DNA from: Jiella pacifica
GTDB taxonomy: Bacteria; Pseudomonadota; Alphaproteobacteria; Rhizobiales; Rhizobiaceae
Length of the DNA: 64,000 bases
Reading direction: 5' to 3'
NCBI RefSeq assembly: GCF_010500815.1
Contig: NZ_JAAAMG010000016.1
Span: 1-64,000, forward strand
The notes beneath the pieces are model-generated. The model worked only from the letters and a program-made list of their open reading frames with translations, searched no databases and was not told the origin of the DNA. Position 1 is the stretch's first letter, and each line of letters starts with the position of its first letter. This document shows positions 46,734-55,436 of the stretch, one piece after another. The position numbers and the translations under genes were made by a program.

Positions 46734-47972
46734 TCAAAACCGCCGCAGCCAACCGAGTGCGAGCTCGCTGGCCGCGCCCATGGCCCGATCCGGAAAGCTG
46801 CCGGTCTCGACAGTCCGCCCAGCGACCAGCGGCGCGCTCAACACTGCCTCGCCATCGACCAGGATGTCGAGACGAGCGACCTCGGCGCCCTTCTCGACCG
46901 GAGCCGCGAGAGGACCGTCATATCGGATTCTCGCCGCAACGCGTTCGCCCTCCTGCCGCGGCAAAAGCGCCGTAATCTCCTCGGGCGCCGCGAGCGGGAC
47001 GCGTCCCGCCGTGCCGCCGAAGACCTCGGCAGCCCCCACCACCGCGCCCTTACGATAAAGCCGGCGGATTGCAAAGGACTGGTCGGCCCAGTCGAGCTGG
47101 CGCTGCGCCTCCTCCGAACGCTCCTTCGCCGTGGCAAGGCCGCTCATGGCGAGATAGGTCACCCGGTCGTTGCGGTCCGTCACGCCCAGAAGCGCGTAGC
47201 CGGAAGCCTCGGTATAGCCGGTCTCCATGCCGTCGGCGCCGATGCCCATCTTCAGAAGCGGATTGCGGTTCCGCTGGAAGATCTTGTTCCAGGTGAAGTC
47301 GGGCTGCGAATAGATTTCGTAGAGCTCCGGATGGGCGCTCCGGATGTGCCGCGCGAGAATGACGAGATCGCTGACCGTGACGTGCTGGCCCTCGGCCGGA
47401 AGGCCGGTCGGATTGACGAAGTGCGAATTCTTCAGGCCGAGTTCGCCGGCCCGACGGTTCATCAATTCGGCAAACGCCTCCTCCGAGCCAGCCATTCCCT
47501 CCGCAAGCGCGATGCAGGCGTCGTTGGCCGACTGGACGATGGCGCCGCGAACGAGGTTTTCCACCGACACGCTCGACTTCACGTCGGCGAACATCGTCGA
47601 GGTGCCGGAGGGCGCCCCGCCGGTGCGCCAGGCATGGGTGCTGATCGGAAACTCGGTGTTGAGCGACAGCTCGCCGGATGCGATCGCCTCGAAGACCACT
47701 TCCATGGTCATCATCTTGGCGAGCGAGGCCGGCGGAAACGGCGCGTCGGGATTCTTCTGGAGAAGAATCGTGCCGGTCTCGCCGTCGACCAGCAACACCT
47801 CCTTGGCCTTGGTCTCGATTGCCGGCTTCGCCGCGTCCTGGGCCATGACGGCCGTGGGAACGCAGACCAGCATCACGGCTGCGGCGATCGCCGCGCCGAT
47901 GGCGCGTCTGTCGAGGCTCCAACGTCGCCGAAGAGGCGCTCCGGAGCGGCGGAAGGCGGTGGCGTTCGTCAT
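46734..47972 (-). CDS. PBP5/6-family D-alanyl-D-alanine carboxypeptidase with altered KTG motif
   Basis: 412 aa. An N-terminal signal or anchor (about 24-45, ending AVMAQ) places it in the periplasm. It trims the terminal D-Ala of peptidoglycan stem peptides. The motifs are SxxK Ser83-L-A-Lys86 (PPASLAKMM) and SxN Ser148-A-Asn150 (VQSANDA). The third motif reads GADGMETGYTEASGY, so the KTG lysine is Glu250. A C-terminal PBP5_C domain (about 300-395) and an amphipathic end (ASELALGWLRRF) are typical membrane-associating features. The lysine loss could impair activity. It lies between rlpA and tmk. Confidence 0.88.
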   Translation of the reverse strand: MTNATAFRRSGAPLRRRWSLDRRAIGAAIAAAVMLVCVPTAVMAQDAAKPAIETKAKEVLLVDGETGTILLQKNPDAPFPPASLAKMMTMEVVFEAIASGELSLNTEFPISTHAWRTGGAPSGTSTMFADVKSSVSVENLVRGAIVQSANDACIALAEGMAGSEEAFAELMNRRAGELGLKNSHFVNPTGLPAEGQHVTVSDLVILARHIRSAHPELYEIYSQPDFTWNKIFQRNRNPLLKMGIGADGMETGYTEASGYALLGVTDRNDRVTYLAMSGLATAKERSEEAQRQLDWADQSFAIRRLYRKGAVVGAAEVFGGTAGRVPLAAPEEITALLPRQEGERVAARIRYDGPLAAPVEKGAEVARLDILVDGEAVLSAPLVAGRTVETGSFPDRAMGAASELALGWLRRF

Positions 47973-48085
47973 CGCCTCAGTTATCGCTGGGCAAGCTCGA
48001 GGCGCAAGCGTCGGCGGACACCCATCACGCGATCGAGAAGAACTGCCGCGGTCGAGGCTGTGCCGATGCTCATCGGCAATGGCCA

Positions 48086-49228
48086 TCAGTCGCGGACGAC
48101 GAAAGCGTCCCTTGCGCCGACCTGCCAGAGCCGTCGCAACAGCCCGTCGGCATCGGCACCGGCCTCGACGACGATCTTGGCGGTCCGGCTATCGGCGCCG
48201 TCATCGACGGTCAGCGTCCCCTCGCCCCGCGCAACGGCGCCGACCCGCGCCAGCAGCGCATCGTCAATCAGGCCGAGCGCGATCGTTTCGGCTTGCTGGC
48301 CGTTGTCGGAAGCGTCGGGTGCCGGGCGCGGAAACGCGGCGAACTTCTGCAGGGCACCCGCCGCGCCGTTGCCCCGGCGCTCTTCGGCGAAGGAGTTGCG
48401 GAACAGCGAAGCGGCGAAGCTGTCGCCGGCATTGGTCGGCCGACCTTGCGGTACCGGCGCTCCCGGCGCCTGAACGCCGGGAAGCTCTTCGCCATAAGCA
48501 TTGGCGACGGCGAGCCGCTCGGTCGCGCTGCGCGACTGCGCCGCGGCCATCATCATGCTGTCCGGCGTCCGCGTCGTCGTGGCGCCGCCGTCGCCCGGCT
48601 GGAAACTCGCCATCAGCATCTTGGTATCGTCGCCGTCGACCGGTGCCCGGCCGACATATTCGACCTTCACGTCGGCCGTGCCCGCGGACTTGAAGCCGAG
48701 GAGCTCGGCCGTCTCGGCGGAGACGTCGATCTCGCGGCCATGGGCGAACGGGCCGCGGTCGTTGATCCGCACCATCACCTTGTTGCCATTCTGCATATTG
48801 GTGACCATCGCATAGGACGGCAGCGGAAAGGTCTTATGCGCCGCCGAAAGGTGGTGCATGTCGTAGATCTCGCCATTGGCGGTCAGCCGGCCATGGAAGT
48901 TCGGCCCGTACCAGGAGGCTTTGCCGGTCTTGACGTAGCCCGGCTGGTCCTTCGGGTAATACCACTTGCCGCGAACCTTGTAGGGCTTGCCGACCTGTTC
49001 CCGGCCGCCGCCCTTGGGAACCCGCTTCAAGGTGGTGACGCGCGGGCTTGCCGGCACACCGAAGGTCTTGCTGTCGAACTTGACCGACGTCGACAGCTCG
49101 GCCAGCTGTTCCAGCGGCGACTCCGCCTCCGATCCCGCCCCCTGACATCCCGAAAACACCAGCGAACCCGCCAGGCCGATGATCGTCAAGCCGGCCGCAC
49201 GCCGACCGACGCCCCCACTCTCCTGCAT
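48086..49228 (-). CDS. rlpA: RlpA, septal-ring lytic transglycosylase-like lipoprotein
   Basis: 380 aa. The lipobox FSGC puts the lipidated Cys at residue 28, anchoring the protein to the outer membrane. The double-psi barrel runs KTGKASWYGPNFHGRLTANG to KVMVRINDRGPFAHGREIDVS, with the catalytic-type Asp in NDRGPF. RlpA cleaves denuded glycan strands at the septum. A long low-complexity linker (about 200-300) leads to a SPOR-like C-terminus (ADADGLLRRLWQVGARDAFVV). It is first in the leftward group ahead of the carboxypeptidase, which makes a cell-wall pair. Confidence 0.93.
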   Translation of the reverse strand: MQESGGVGRRAAGLTIIGLAGSLVFSGCQGAGSEAESPLEQLAELSTSVKFDSKTFGVPASPRVTTLKRVPKGGGREQVGKPYKVRGKWYYPKDQPGYVKTGKASWYGPNFHGRLTANGEIYDMHHLSAAHKTFPLPSYAMVTNMQNGNKVMVRINDRGPFAHGREIDVSAETAELLGFKSAGTADVKVEYVGRAPVDGDDTKMLMASFQPGDGGATTTRTPDSMMMAAAQSRSATERLAVANAYGEELPGVQAPGAPVPQGRPTNAGDSFAASLFRNSFAEERRGNGAAGALQKFAAFPRPAPDASDNGQQAETIALGLIDDALLARVGAVARGEGTLTVDDGADSRTAKIVVEAGADADGLLRRLWQVGARDAFVVRD

Positions 49229-49724
49229 GACACCCCCGCCATTCTTCGTTCTTGGTTTTGCCGTCCTCGTGATCAAAAAGTGGCGTCCCCACGCCTTCTT
49301 TCCGTTCCGATCACGGCTTTGAAACGAGGATGTAACAAAAGCCCTCGATCAGGCAATGCCAGGATCGTTAACGCTTTGAACAGGTTGAGCGGGCGGGACG
49401 GCTTGACTGTTGCCATCGGGTGACGCCCCGATTTCGCGCGTCGCCAGCCGCCACCTTTCCACAGAAATCCGCCCCGGCCCGGCAAAAGCTTGATTTTCGG
49501 TAATGAATCCGGCCGAGAGCGACGATGGGTCGAGCAGTACTCCCTCCGGCAAAAGATGGCGTGATTGCGGCAAAATCCTCATTTCGGCCATGTTTGTCTG
49601 TGGCCAGACCTTGTCCGAACCGTGCATCACGAATTGTTACAAGCAGCGTTTCGCGAAAACGACAGGTGGTCCGGGGTTCGTCGTCTTGCCTATCCGGTAT
49701 CGAGGCGGTTACGACAGGCACACC
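49229..49724. other. intergenic region upstream of rlpA and the tRNA
   Basis: These 496 bp carry no gene I can support. They should contain the rlpA promoter and the tRNA-Ser promoter, but no box stands out. An AT-rich stretch near 49610-49650 is the most likely tRNA promoter area. Confidence 0.5.
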
Positions 49725-49814
49725 GGATGGGTGTCCGAGCGGTTTAAGGAACCGGTCTTGAAAACCGGCGTGCGGGAGACCGTACCGTGGGTTCGAATCC
49801 CACCCCATCCGCCA
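49725..49814 (+). tRNA. tRNA-Ser (anticodon UGA)
   Basis: 90 nt including encoded CCA. The acceptor arms GGATGGG (49725-49731) and CCCATCC pair fully. The anticodon stem CCGGT/ACCGG closes the loop CTTGAAA with TGA at 49759-49761. A long variable arm (CGTGCGGGAGACCGTAC), typical of class II tRNAs, and a T arm GTGGG-TTCGAAT-CCCAC follow. It decodes UCN codons. The accessory region begins immediately downstream. Confidence 0.97.
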
Positions 49815-50396
49815 CTTGCCCTCGCGAAAGCGTTCTCCTGATCCGGCTGCGGCGGGATTTTCTCGTTGTTTTCGAGGGTTATGCGGGACGGGCTGAGCAC
49901 TGACCCCGGCGCCAGGTGGCCCGGAAGCGGTCTCTGAAGGCCGATATTCTCCGGACCTGATGACTGCGCGGGTTTGGTGAATTGTTTGCAAGTATCTGGA
50001 GCTGGAAGGTTTTTTCTAGGCGGAAGCTGAACACTTCGACGTCGGTGGCACTCGCCGAGACGGAACAGAGATCGAACTATCGCCAGCGATCGTGTGCCCA
50101 GTTCAGCCAGAACATTCGCCACTGACTATACCCGATTAGCGCTTTTGCGTCCGTTCGCTGCGCCCCGCGCAAACGGCCTGGTCGCGGACGAAGGGGCCGT
50201 TCAAAGAACTGAATTCAACGACATCTTCAGATACCGACCTCTCGCTGATTTCATATGAATCTAAACAGTAAGTATGGCTCGGGTCTGCGAAGCCGGGGCA
50301 AAGCCCTCCCCAACGCTCGGCATTGTGATCGGCGACGGTTTGCTTCATATCAGTAGACGCTGATACCTTATTCCTTCCAAGTATTGACGGCAGGCT
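49815..50396. other. junction region between tRNA-Ser and accessory genes
   Basis: 582 bp with no convincing gene; a 70-codon minus-strand frame has no ribosome site. Composition becomes more AT-rich toward 50200-50400. This is where an integrated element would join the chromosome. I found no second copy of the tRNA 3' end within the window. Confidence 0.5.
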
Positions 50397-50975
50397 ATGA
50401 GTTCGAAGGATAACCAGGAAAAGCGGCGGCGGAGGGGGCGGCTGCTTGCGCTCTTGCCACTGGCGGTGTTCGGCCTGCTGGGTGCGGCCTTCTATTGGGG
50501 CCTCTGGAACAACGACGACCGGTTGCCCTCGACGCTGATCGGGAAACCGATCCCGGAGTTCGCGCTCCCGCCCATCGAAGGGCGGCAGGACGGCCTAGCG
50601 TCGGCGAACCTGCAAGGCCAGGTTTCTCTCGTCAATGTCTGGGCGTCGTGGTGCGTCCCCTGCCGCACGGAGAACCCGCTTCTCGTCGACCTGGCCGAAG
50701 CGGGCACCGTTCCGATCTACGGTATCAACTACAAGGACGATGCCGAGGAAGCGCTGGGTTTCCTCGACGAGCTCGGCGATCCCTTTACCCGCATCGGCGC
50801 GGACCGATCAGGCCGCGTTGCGATAGACTGGGGCGTCTATGGAGTGCCGGAAACATACATAATCGATGCCGAGGGGCGCATTGCATACAAGCATGTCGGC
50901 CCCTTTGATCAGGCCTCGCTTGAGGAGGACATTCTGCCGGTCGTGCGCCGGTTGCAGGCGGAGAGCGACCCGTGA
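50397..50975 (+). CDS. CcmG/DsbE-like thiol:disulfide oxidoreductase
   Basis: 192 aa. A basic N-terminus and one membrane helix (about 16-36) anchor the thioredoxin domain in the periplasm. The redox site is Cys86/Cys89 in NVWASWCVPCRTE, followed by GINYKDDAEEALGFLDELG and the cis-Pro in YGVPETYIIDAEGRI, all typical of CcmG, which reduces apocytochrome c or CcmH thiols. No other ccm genes are nearby. It is followed directly by a TlpA-like protein and CcdA, its probable electron donor. The stop overlaps the next GTG start. Confidence 0.88.
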   Translation: MSSKDNQEKRRRRGRLLALLPLAVFGLLGAAFYWGLWNNDDRLPSTLIGKPIPEFALPPIEGRQDGLASANLQGQVSLVNVWASWCVPCRTENPLLVDLAEAGTVPIYGINYKDDAEEALGFLDELGDPFTRIGADRSGRVAIDWGVYGVPETYIIDAEGRIAYKHVGPFDQASLEEDILPVVRRLQAESDP

Positions 50976-51493
50976 GGCGACGTGACGTCCTTGCCGGAGT
51001 CTTGGCGCTTGCGGCAAGCCCTGCCTCCGCCCGACCACCGATCCCTAATCACGGGACTCCGCGTGAGCTCCTGTCGCCGCCTTTCGTGGATGGAGATGGA
51101 CGGGATCTGACGCTGGCGGACTTCGAGGGACGTGTCGTGCTTCTGAACATTTGGGCGACCTGGTGCCCGCCTTGTCGCGAGGAGATGCCGACGCTCGACG
51201 CGCTGCAAGCGCGCCTCGGCGGATCGGATTTTCATGTTCTGCCGCTGTCGATCGATCGGGCCGGTCTCGAACCTGTGCGCCGCTTCTACCGAGAGACCGG
51301 CATTCGCAACCTCGATCTCTATATCGCGGAGGATACGCGCGCGATGCTGGCCTTGGCCGTGGTGGGCCTGCCGACAACGATTCTGATCGACCGCATTGGG
51401 CGCGAGCGCGGGCGCCTCGCAGGCCCGGCCGAATGGAACAGCCCCGAAGCCGTTGCGCAGATAAGCGCTCTTATTGACGAACGTAAGCAATAG
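50972..51493 (+). CDS. TlpA-family periplasmic thioredoxin
   Basis: 173 aa. The GTG start overlaps the preceding stop (GTGA). The N-terminus MRRRDVLAGVLALAASPASA is a signal peptide with a twin-arginine-like start, though it is short and could also use Sec. The active site is Cys65/Cys68 in NIWATWCPPCREE, and the cis-Pro is in VVGLPTTILIDRIGRERG. TlpA-type proteins reduce thiols for copper insertion into cytochrome oxidase or general periplasmic thiol repair. Together with the CcmG-like protein and CcdA it makes a complete electron relay from cytosolic thioredoxin. Confidence 0.88.
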   Translation: MRRRDVLAGVLALAASPASARPPIPNHGTPRELLSPPFVDGDGRDLTLADFEGRVVLLNIWATWCPPCREEMPTLDALQARLGGSDFHVLPLSIDRAGLEPVRRFYRETGIRNLDLYIAEDTRAMLALAVVGLPTTILIDRIGRERGRLAGPAEWNSPEAVAQISALIDERKQ

Positions 51494-51581
51494 GACATGG
51501 AAAAGCACGACGACCGCGCCAGCCGTTCCGCTCCGTGCGCACACGTGGTGGCGGTCTACCGATCAGTTTGGAGATGTGGAT

Positions 51582-52310
51582 GTGATTGAACTTTCCGCTC
51601 TTGGACTAATGGCGGCATTGCTGGCCGGTGCCGTTTCCTTTCTGTCGCCCTGCGTGCTGCCGCTCGTGCCCGGCTACGTATCCTACGTTGCCGGACGTAC
51701 GGTCACCGGCAGTGCAGCGCCTTCGAAGGGGCGGGCCGTCTGGCTCAGCTTCTGTTTCGTCCTTGGCTTCTCCACGATATTTATCGCGCTTGGGGCCTCT
51801 GCCACCGCGCTCGGTCAGGCGCTGCTGCAGTGGCGCTACGAACTCAACCTCGTCGGCGGCGCGATCGTGATCCTGTTCGGTCTGTTCATGATCGGGGCAG
51901 CGCGCCTGTCGGCCATGGAGCGCGACCTGCGTTTTCATCTCGACCTGCCGGGCGGGCAACCGGTCGCCTCCTACGTGCTCGGACTCGCCTTCGGTTTCGG
52001 CTGGACACCGTGCATCGGGCCGATCCTCGGCGCCATCCTAACCGCCAGCGCGACAAGCGCGACGATTGGCGAGGGCGTCGCATTGCTTGCCGTCTACTCG
52101 GCCGGCCTTGGGATCCCGTTTCTGGTCGTCGCGGGGTTCACCGACAGTATTGCCGGCAGGCTGCGCGGCATCGGTCGTTGGGGTCGCCGCCTGCATCAGG
52201 CTGCGGGCGGCGTCATGATCCTGATGGGCCTGGCGATGATGACCGGGCGGTTGAGCGCACTGGCCTACTGGCTGCTGGACACCTTCCCTGTCCTTGCGCG
52301 GATCGGGTGA
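51582..52310 (+). CDS. ccdA: CcdA-type thiol:disulfide transporter
   Basis: 242 aa, six membrane helices. CcdA carries electrons from cytosolic thioredoxin to periplasmic thioredoxin-like proteins. The two conserved cysteines lie in helix 1 (VSFLSPCVLPLVPGY, Cys24) and helix 4 (FGWTPCIGPILG, Cys144). The GTG at 51582 is chosen because GGAG lies 8 nt upstream and the first helix then starts at once; GTG two codons earlier or a distant TTG are less likely. It follows the TlpA-like gene by 88 bp. Confidence 0.93.
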   Translation: MIELSALGLMAALLAGAVSFLSPCVLPLVPGYVSYVAGRTVTGSAAPSKGRAVWLSFCFVLGFSTIFIALGASATALGQALLQWRYELNLVGGAIVILFGLFMIGAARLSAMERDLRFHLDLPGGQPVASYVLGLAFGFGWTPCIGPILGAILTASATSATIGEGVALLAVYSAGLGIPFLVVAGFTDSIAGRLRGIGRWGRRLHQAAGGVMILMGLAMMTGRLSALAYWLLDTFPVLARIG

Positions 52311-52314
52311 ACAG

Positions 52315-52929
52315 ATGCGACTGTACGAGAAACATATCCTCCCTCGGCTGACGCATCTGGCGATGGGCCAGGATCAACTTCTTCCCTACCGGCGCCGCGC
52401 CGTCTCCGGGCTGCATGGACGTGTGCTGGAGATCGGGATCGGCTCGGGCCTGAACCTTGCGCTCTACCCCGAGGCCGTGCGTCAGATCATCGGTGTTGAC
52501 CCGTCGCCCGAACTCCTCTCTCGGGCCGCGCAAACCTCCCATGGCCTGATGCCCGCGGCCGAGATCATCGAGGGCGTGGCCGAAGCATTGCCGCTGGAGG
52601 ATCGCAGCGTCGACTGCGTCGTCGCCACCTGGGCGCTCTGCAGCGTGTCGGAGCCGGAGAAGGCGCTCGCCGAGATCCGGCGCGTTCTCAAGCCGGACGG
52701 CATCTTCCGCTTCGTCGAGCATGGTTTGGCGCCGGAGCCCGGTGTCCGGCGCTGGCAGCGCTGGCTCACGCCCGTCTGGAAACACTGCGCCGGGAACTGT
52801 CACCTTGACCGTCCAACGGCCGGCTTGATCGAGACAAGCGGCTTCCGAATGGAGCGGCTCGACACCGGCTACGCGACAGGTCCGAAGCCCTTGGTTTTCA
52901 TGTATGAGGGGCAAGCTCGCCTCTACTAA
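52315..52929 (+). CDS. class I SAM-dependent methyltransferase
   Basis: 204 aa. Motif I is VLEIGIGSGLNLAL (about 38-51), with VDPSPELLSRA as motif II and EALPLEDRSVDCVVATWALCSV as motif III. The post-core LAEIRRVLKPDGIFRFVEHG and WKHCAGNCHLDRPTAGLIETSGF match UbiE/METTL7-like thiol or small-molecule methyltransferases. METTL7-like enzymes methylate thiols or metalloid hydrides, an attractive but unproven idea next to thioredoxin genes. It starts 4 bp after the ccdA stop. Confidence 0.88.
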   Translation: MRLYEKHILPRLTHLAMGQDQLLPYRRRAVSGLHGRVLEIGIGSGLNLALYPEAVRQIIGVDPSPELLSRAAQTSHGLMPAAEIIEGVAEALPLEDRSVDCVVATWALCSVSEPEKALAEIRRVLKPDGIFRFVEHGLAPEPGVRRWQRWLTPVWKHCAGNCHLDRPTAGLIETSGFRMERLDTGYATGPKPLVFMYEGQARLY

Positions 52930-53041
52930 GGAAGCTTGGAAAAAGAACAACATCGGCTTTCGATTCGTGGCGCAACACTAATGGCAAGGCAATCAATTCT
53001 CGCCTCGAACTTTGGCTGCAGGCTCCGCCTTATGAGGTATT

Positions 53042-53701
53042 ATGAGTAGTCAGCAAGATAACCGGCAGGCCAATCTGACGCGCGGCATCCGCGTCGAGAT
53101 CGCCAGCCTCGTCTACAACATCATCGAGGTCGTCGTATCCGTCACCGTGGGACTTCTGACCGGCAGCGCGGCACTGGTAAGCTGGGGTCTCGACAGCACG
53201 GTCGAGGCCACCTCGGCCGCGACACTGATCTGGCGCTTGAAGGGGGAGAAAGACGGTGCCGAAAAGCGCACGGTCCTGCACCGCAAGAAGGTCGCGCTCT
53301 ACGTGGTTGCCTGTGCCTTCTGGATCGTTGTCGCGGCGATCCTCTACGAGGCGGTCTCCGCCTTCCTCTCGCAGAAGGCGCCGGGCTTCAACTGGTGGGG
53401 TATCGCGATCCTGGGTGCTTCGCTCGTGGTCAACCCGTTCCTCGCCTGGGGCAAGTATCGCTATGGCAAACGGCTCGATGCGCCCGCCCTGAAGTACGAT
53501 GCCAAGGACACCATGATCTGCCAGTATCAGACAATCGTGGTGTTGGCCGGGATCGGTCTGACGCAATGGATGGGCTGGTGGTGGGCCGATCCGGTCGCGG
53601 CGCTTCTGATCGTGCCCTACGTTGCGTGGGAGGCGTTCGAGGCCACCAAGGATGCGCGGTCGGTCGATCCGGACGACGCCGAAGCTACTGCCGACGCCTG
53701 A
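53042..53701 (+). CDS. cation transporter (CDF/TMEM163-like)
   Basis: 219 aa, about six membrane helices. The motif SWGLDSTVEATSAATLIWRL replaces the usual CDF site, and the second half has YDAKDTMICQYQTIVVLAG and GWWWADPVAALLIVPYVAWE, as in short cation-transporter proteins related to TMEM163. It probably exports a divalent metal such as Zn(II). It has its own leader (112 bp after the methyltransferase) and its last 17 bp overlap the convergent P450 gene. Confidence 0.82.
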   Translation: MSSQQDNRQANLTRGIRVEIASLVYNIIEVVVSVTVGLLTGSAALVSWGLDSTVEATSAATLIWRLKGEKDGAEKRTVLHRKKVALYVVACAFWIVVAAILYEAVSAFLSQKAPGFNWWGIAILGASLVVNPFLAWGKYRYGKRLDAPALKYDAKDTMICQYQTIVVLAGIGLTQWMGWWWADPVAALLIVPYVAWEAFEATKDARSVDPDDAEATADA

Positions 53702-54932
53702 CGTTGCGCATGATGAACCGGGATTTAGGCATGGGCGGCAGTTCTCCGGTTTCCAGATCCAGATCCTGATCCGGCACTTCGTAGTCGATGGCGTTCACCA
53801 AGAAACTGCAAAACGCCTTCATCTGGCTGATCGCGATCCACTCGCCCGGACAACGGTGGTTCCTGTGGTGATCACCACCGCCCTGCGGAATGAAGTCGTA
53901 GGGGGTGACCTCCCGATCGTGAAACCGCTCGGGCCGGAACTCTTGCGGCGCGTCCCACGAGCGAGCGTCGGTATTCGTACCGTAGAGGTCGAGCAGAACC
54001 CGGTGTCCTTTGGTAAAGCGATATCCGCGCCACTCGAAATCGCTCTTCACCCGTGCCGCGACCGCGGGAAAGAACGGATACAGACGGCGGACCTCTTGCA
54101 CGAAAGGTTCGAGCTGTCCCTCGTCATCCTTCAGCTTTTGCCGCCACTCGGGATTCCGATGCAGGGCATGCGCCGCCTGGGCGATGAACGCAGAGACCGC
54201 GACGATCGGGCGTACCACGTTCAGAAGCTCCACGGCGGCAACCTTGGAGGTCAGCAGCTCCCCGTTCAGATCACGCCAGGTCGCGACGATATGGGCAGCG
54301 CTTTCCTGTGCCGGCCGGAGGCTTCCGTCGCGCACCCGCTCGATGATGCCGGCCGCCCAACGCTCCGCGCGATGCCGCGCCAGACGCGCGCCCCAGTGCT
54401 TCCAGCCGACCGCCCCGGCGTCCTGGAATAACGCCGTCATCTGCGCCGTCCGCGTCTCGACCTCCGCTTCGGGAAGCGGCACGCCCGACCAGGCACAGGC
54501 GGCTCTGGTGAGGATTTCGCGCACTTCGTCGTAGAGAACGACCTTCTCCGCCGCTTGCCAGTCCCGTGCGTAGCGGTCCAACAAATCCCGCGTCCTGTTT
54601 TCGAGAGCTTCGATCCGCTCCGACGCCATGAGTGATATGAACATCCGCTTGCGATGACGGTGGGCCTCGCCATCGAGCCCCTGGATGCCCTTTTCGCCGA
54701 GCAGGGTTTTCTGGATACGCTTCGGCATCGAGCCCGCGCGCACGAGCCCATCTTCGGAATAGAAGACCTCGGCTGCTGCGGCACCGGTCATGCAGATCGT
54801 CTTCTGCAACAGGATGCGGGTCTCGAACAGGTCGCCTTCAAGATCGCGGCATGTGTCCGGAATGAATCCATATGGGTTGCGCAGCAGGGCGAGCGTGCTG
54901 TCGATGCCCTTTGCGGATGGAATGCTGGACAT
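53685..54932 (-). CDS. CYP152-family cytochrome P450 (fatty-acid peroxygenase)
   Basis: 415 aa, soluble heme enzyme using H2O2. The heme-ligand loop PQGGGDHHRNHRCPGEWI places the thiolate at Cys361, and the I-helix carries Arg241-Pro242 (LLNVVRPIVAV) in place of the usual acid-Thr pair. Both are hallmarks of P450-BSbeta/SPalpha/OleT; the Arg binds the substrate carboxylate. The position equivalent to BSbeta Gln85 is Gln84 (KGIQGLDG), which favours alpha/beta-hydroxylation over OleT-like decarboxylation. It is immediately downstream of lspA (3 bp), in the lspA-cation efflux transcript. Confidence 0.93.
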   Translation of the reverse strand: MSSIPSAKGIDSTLALLRNPYGFIPDTCRDLEGDLFETRILLQKTICMTGAAAAEVFYSEDGLVRAGSMPKRIQKTLLGEKGIQGLDGEAHRHRKRMFISLMASERIEALENRTRDLLDRYARDWQAAEKVVLYDEVREILTRAACAWSGVPLPEAEVETRTAQMTALFQDAGAVGWKHWGARLARHRAERWAAGIIERVRDGSLRPAQESAAHIVATWRDLNGELLTSKVAAVELLNVVRPIVAVSAFIAQAAHALHRNPEWRQKLKDDEGQLEPFVQEVRRLYPFFPAVAARVKSDFEWRGYRFTKGHRVLLDLYGTNTDARSWDAPQEFRPERFHDREVTPYDFIPQGGGDHHRNHRCPGEWIAISQMKAFCSFLVNAIDYEVPDQDLDLETGELPPMPKSRFIMRNVRRRQ

Positions 54933-54935
54933 CGA

Positions 54936-55436
54936 TTATTTCCCCGTAACGTTTTCTTCTCGGTGGTTACGTTCGGGCTTGTTCTTCGCCGAGCGGAAGC
55001 TGTCCCAGAACAGCAGGGCCGCACCGCAGAAAATCGCCACATCCGCGAGATTGAAGGACGGCCAGTGGTATGATCCGTAATGGAAATCCAGAAAGTCCGG
55101 GACGGCCTGATAGCGCAGGCGGTCGAGGACATTTCCGAGCGCGCCTCCGATGATCAGACCGAGGGCCGCACCCGTCAGCCTGTCCGGCGCGCGCCACAAC
55201 CAGATCAACAGCCATCCAACGATCACGCCAGCAAGCGCGATGAGGCCCCACCACGGTACGACCCCGCCGAGTATACCGAAGCTGACCCCATCGTTCAGAA
55301 CCCGCACGAGGTTCAGAAAGGGTAAAACCTCGACCCCGCTCTCAAGCGCCGGTGTGCTAAGGGCAAGCGCCTTGGTGCCCTGATCGAGACCAAGCGCTGC
55401 GATCGCGCAGAGCCCGCCCAGAACGCGGCTATTCAT
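54936..55436 (-). CDS. lspA: lipoprotein signal peptidase (accessory copy)
   Basis: 166 aa, four membrane helices. It cleaves prolipoproteins after lipidation. The catalytic aspartates are in GNVLDRLRYQAVPDFLDF and FNLADVAIFCG, and the N-terminal GLDQGTKAL is conserved. LspA copies are known in Zn/Cd/Pb resistance clusters (PbrC is one), linked to metal efflux genes as here. The start overlaps the stop of the cation efflux gene by 4 nt. The chromosomal housekeeping lspA is presumably elsewhere. Confidence 0.94.
   Translation of the reverse strand: MNSRVLGGLCAIAALGLDQGTKALALSTPALESGVEVLPFLNLVRVLNDGVSFGILGGVVPWWGLIALAGVIVGWLLIWLWRAPDRLTGAALGLIIGGALGNVLDRLRYQAVPDFLDFHYGSYHWPSFNLADVAIFCGAALLFWDSFRSAKNKPERNHREENVTGK

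Noticed and set aside
50136-50348. 70-codon minus-strand frame in the island junction
   Set aside because: No ribosome site, no recognisable pattern, and alone in a non-coding gap.
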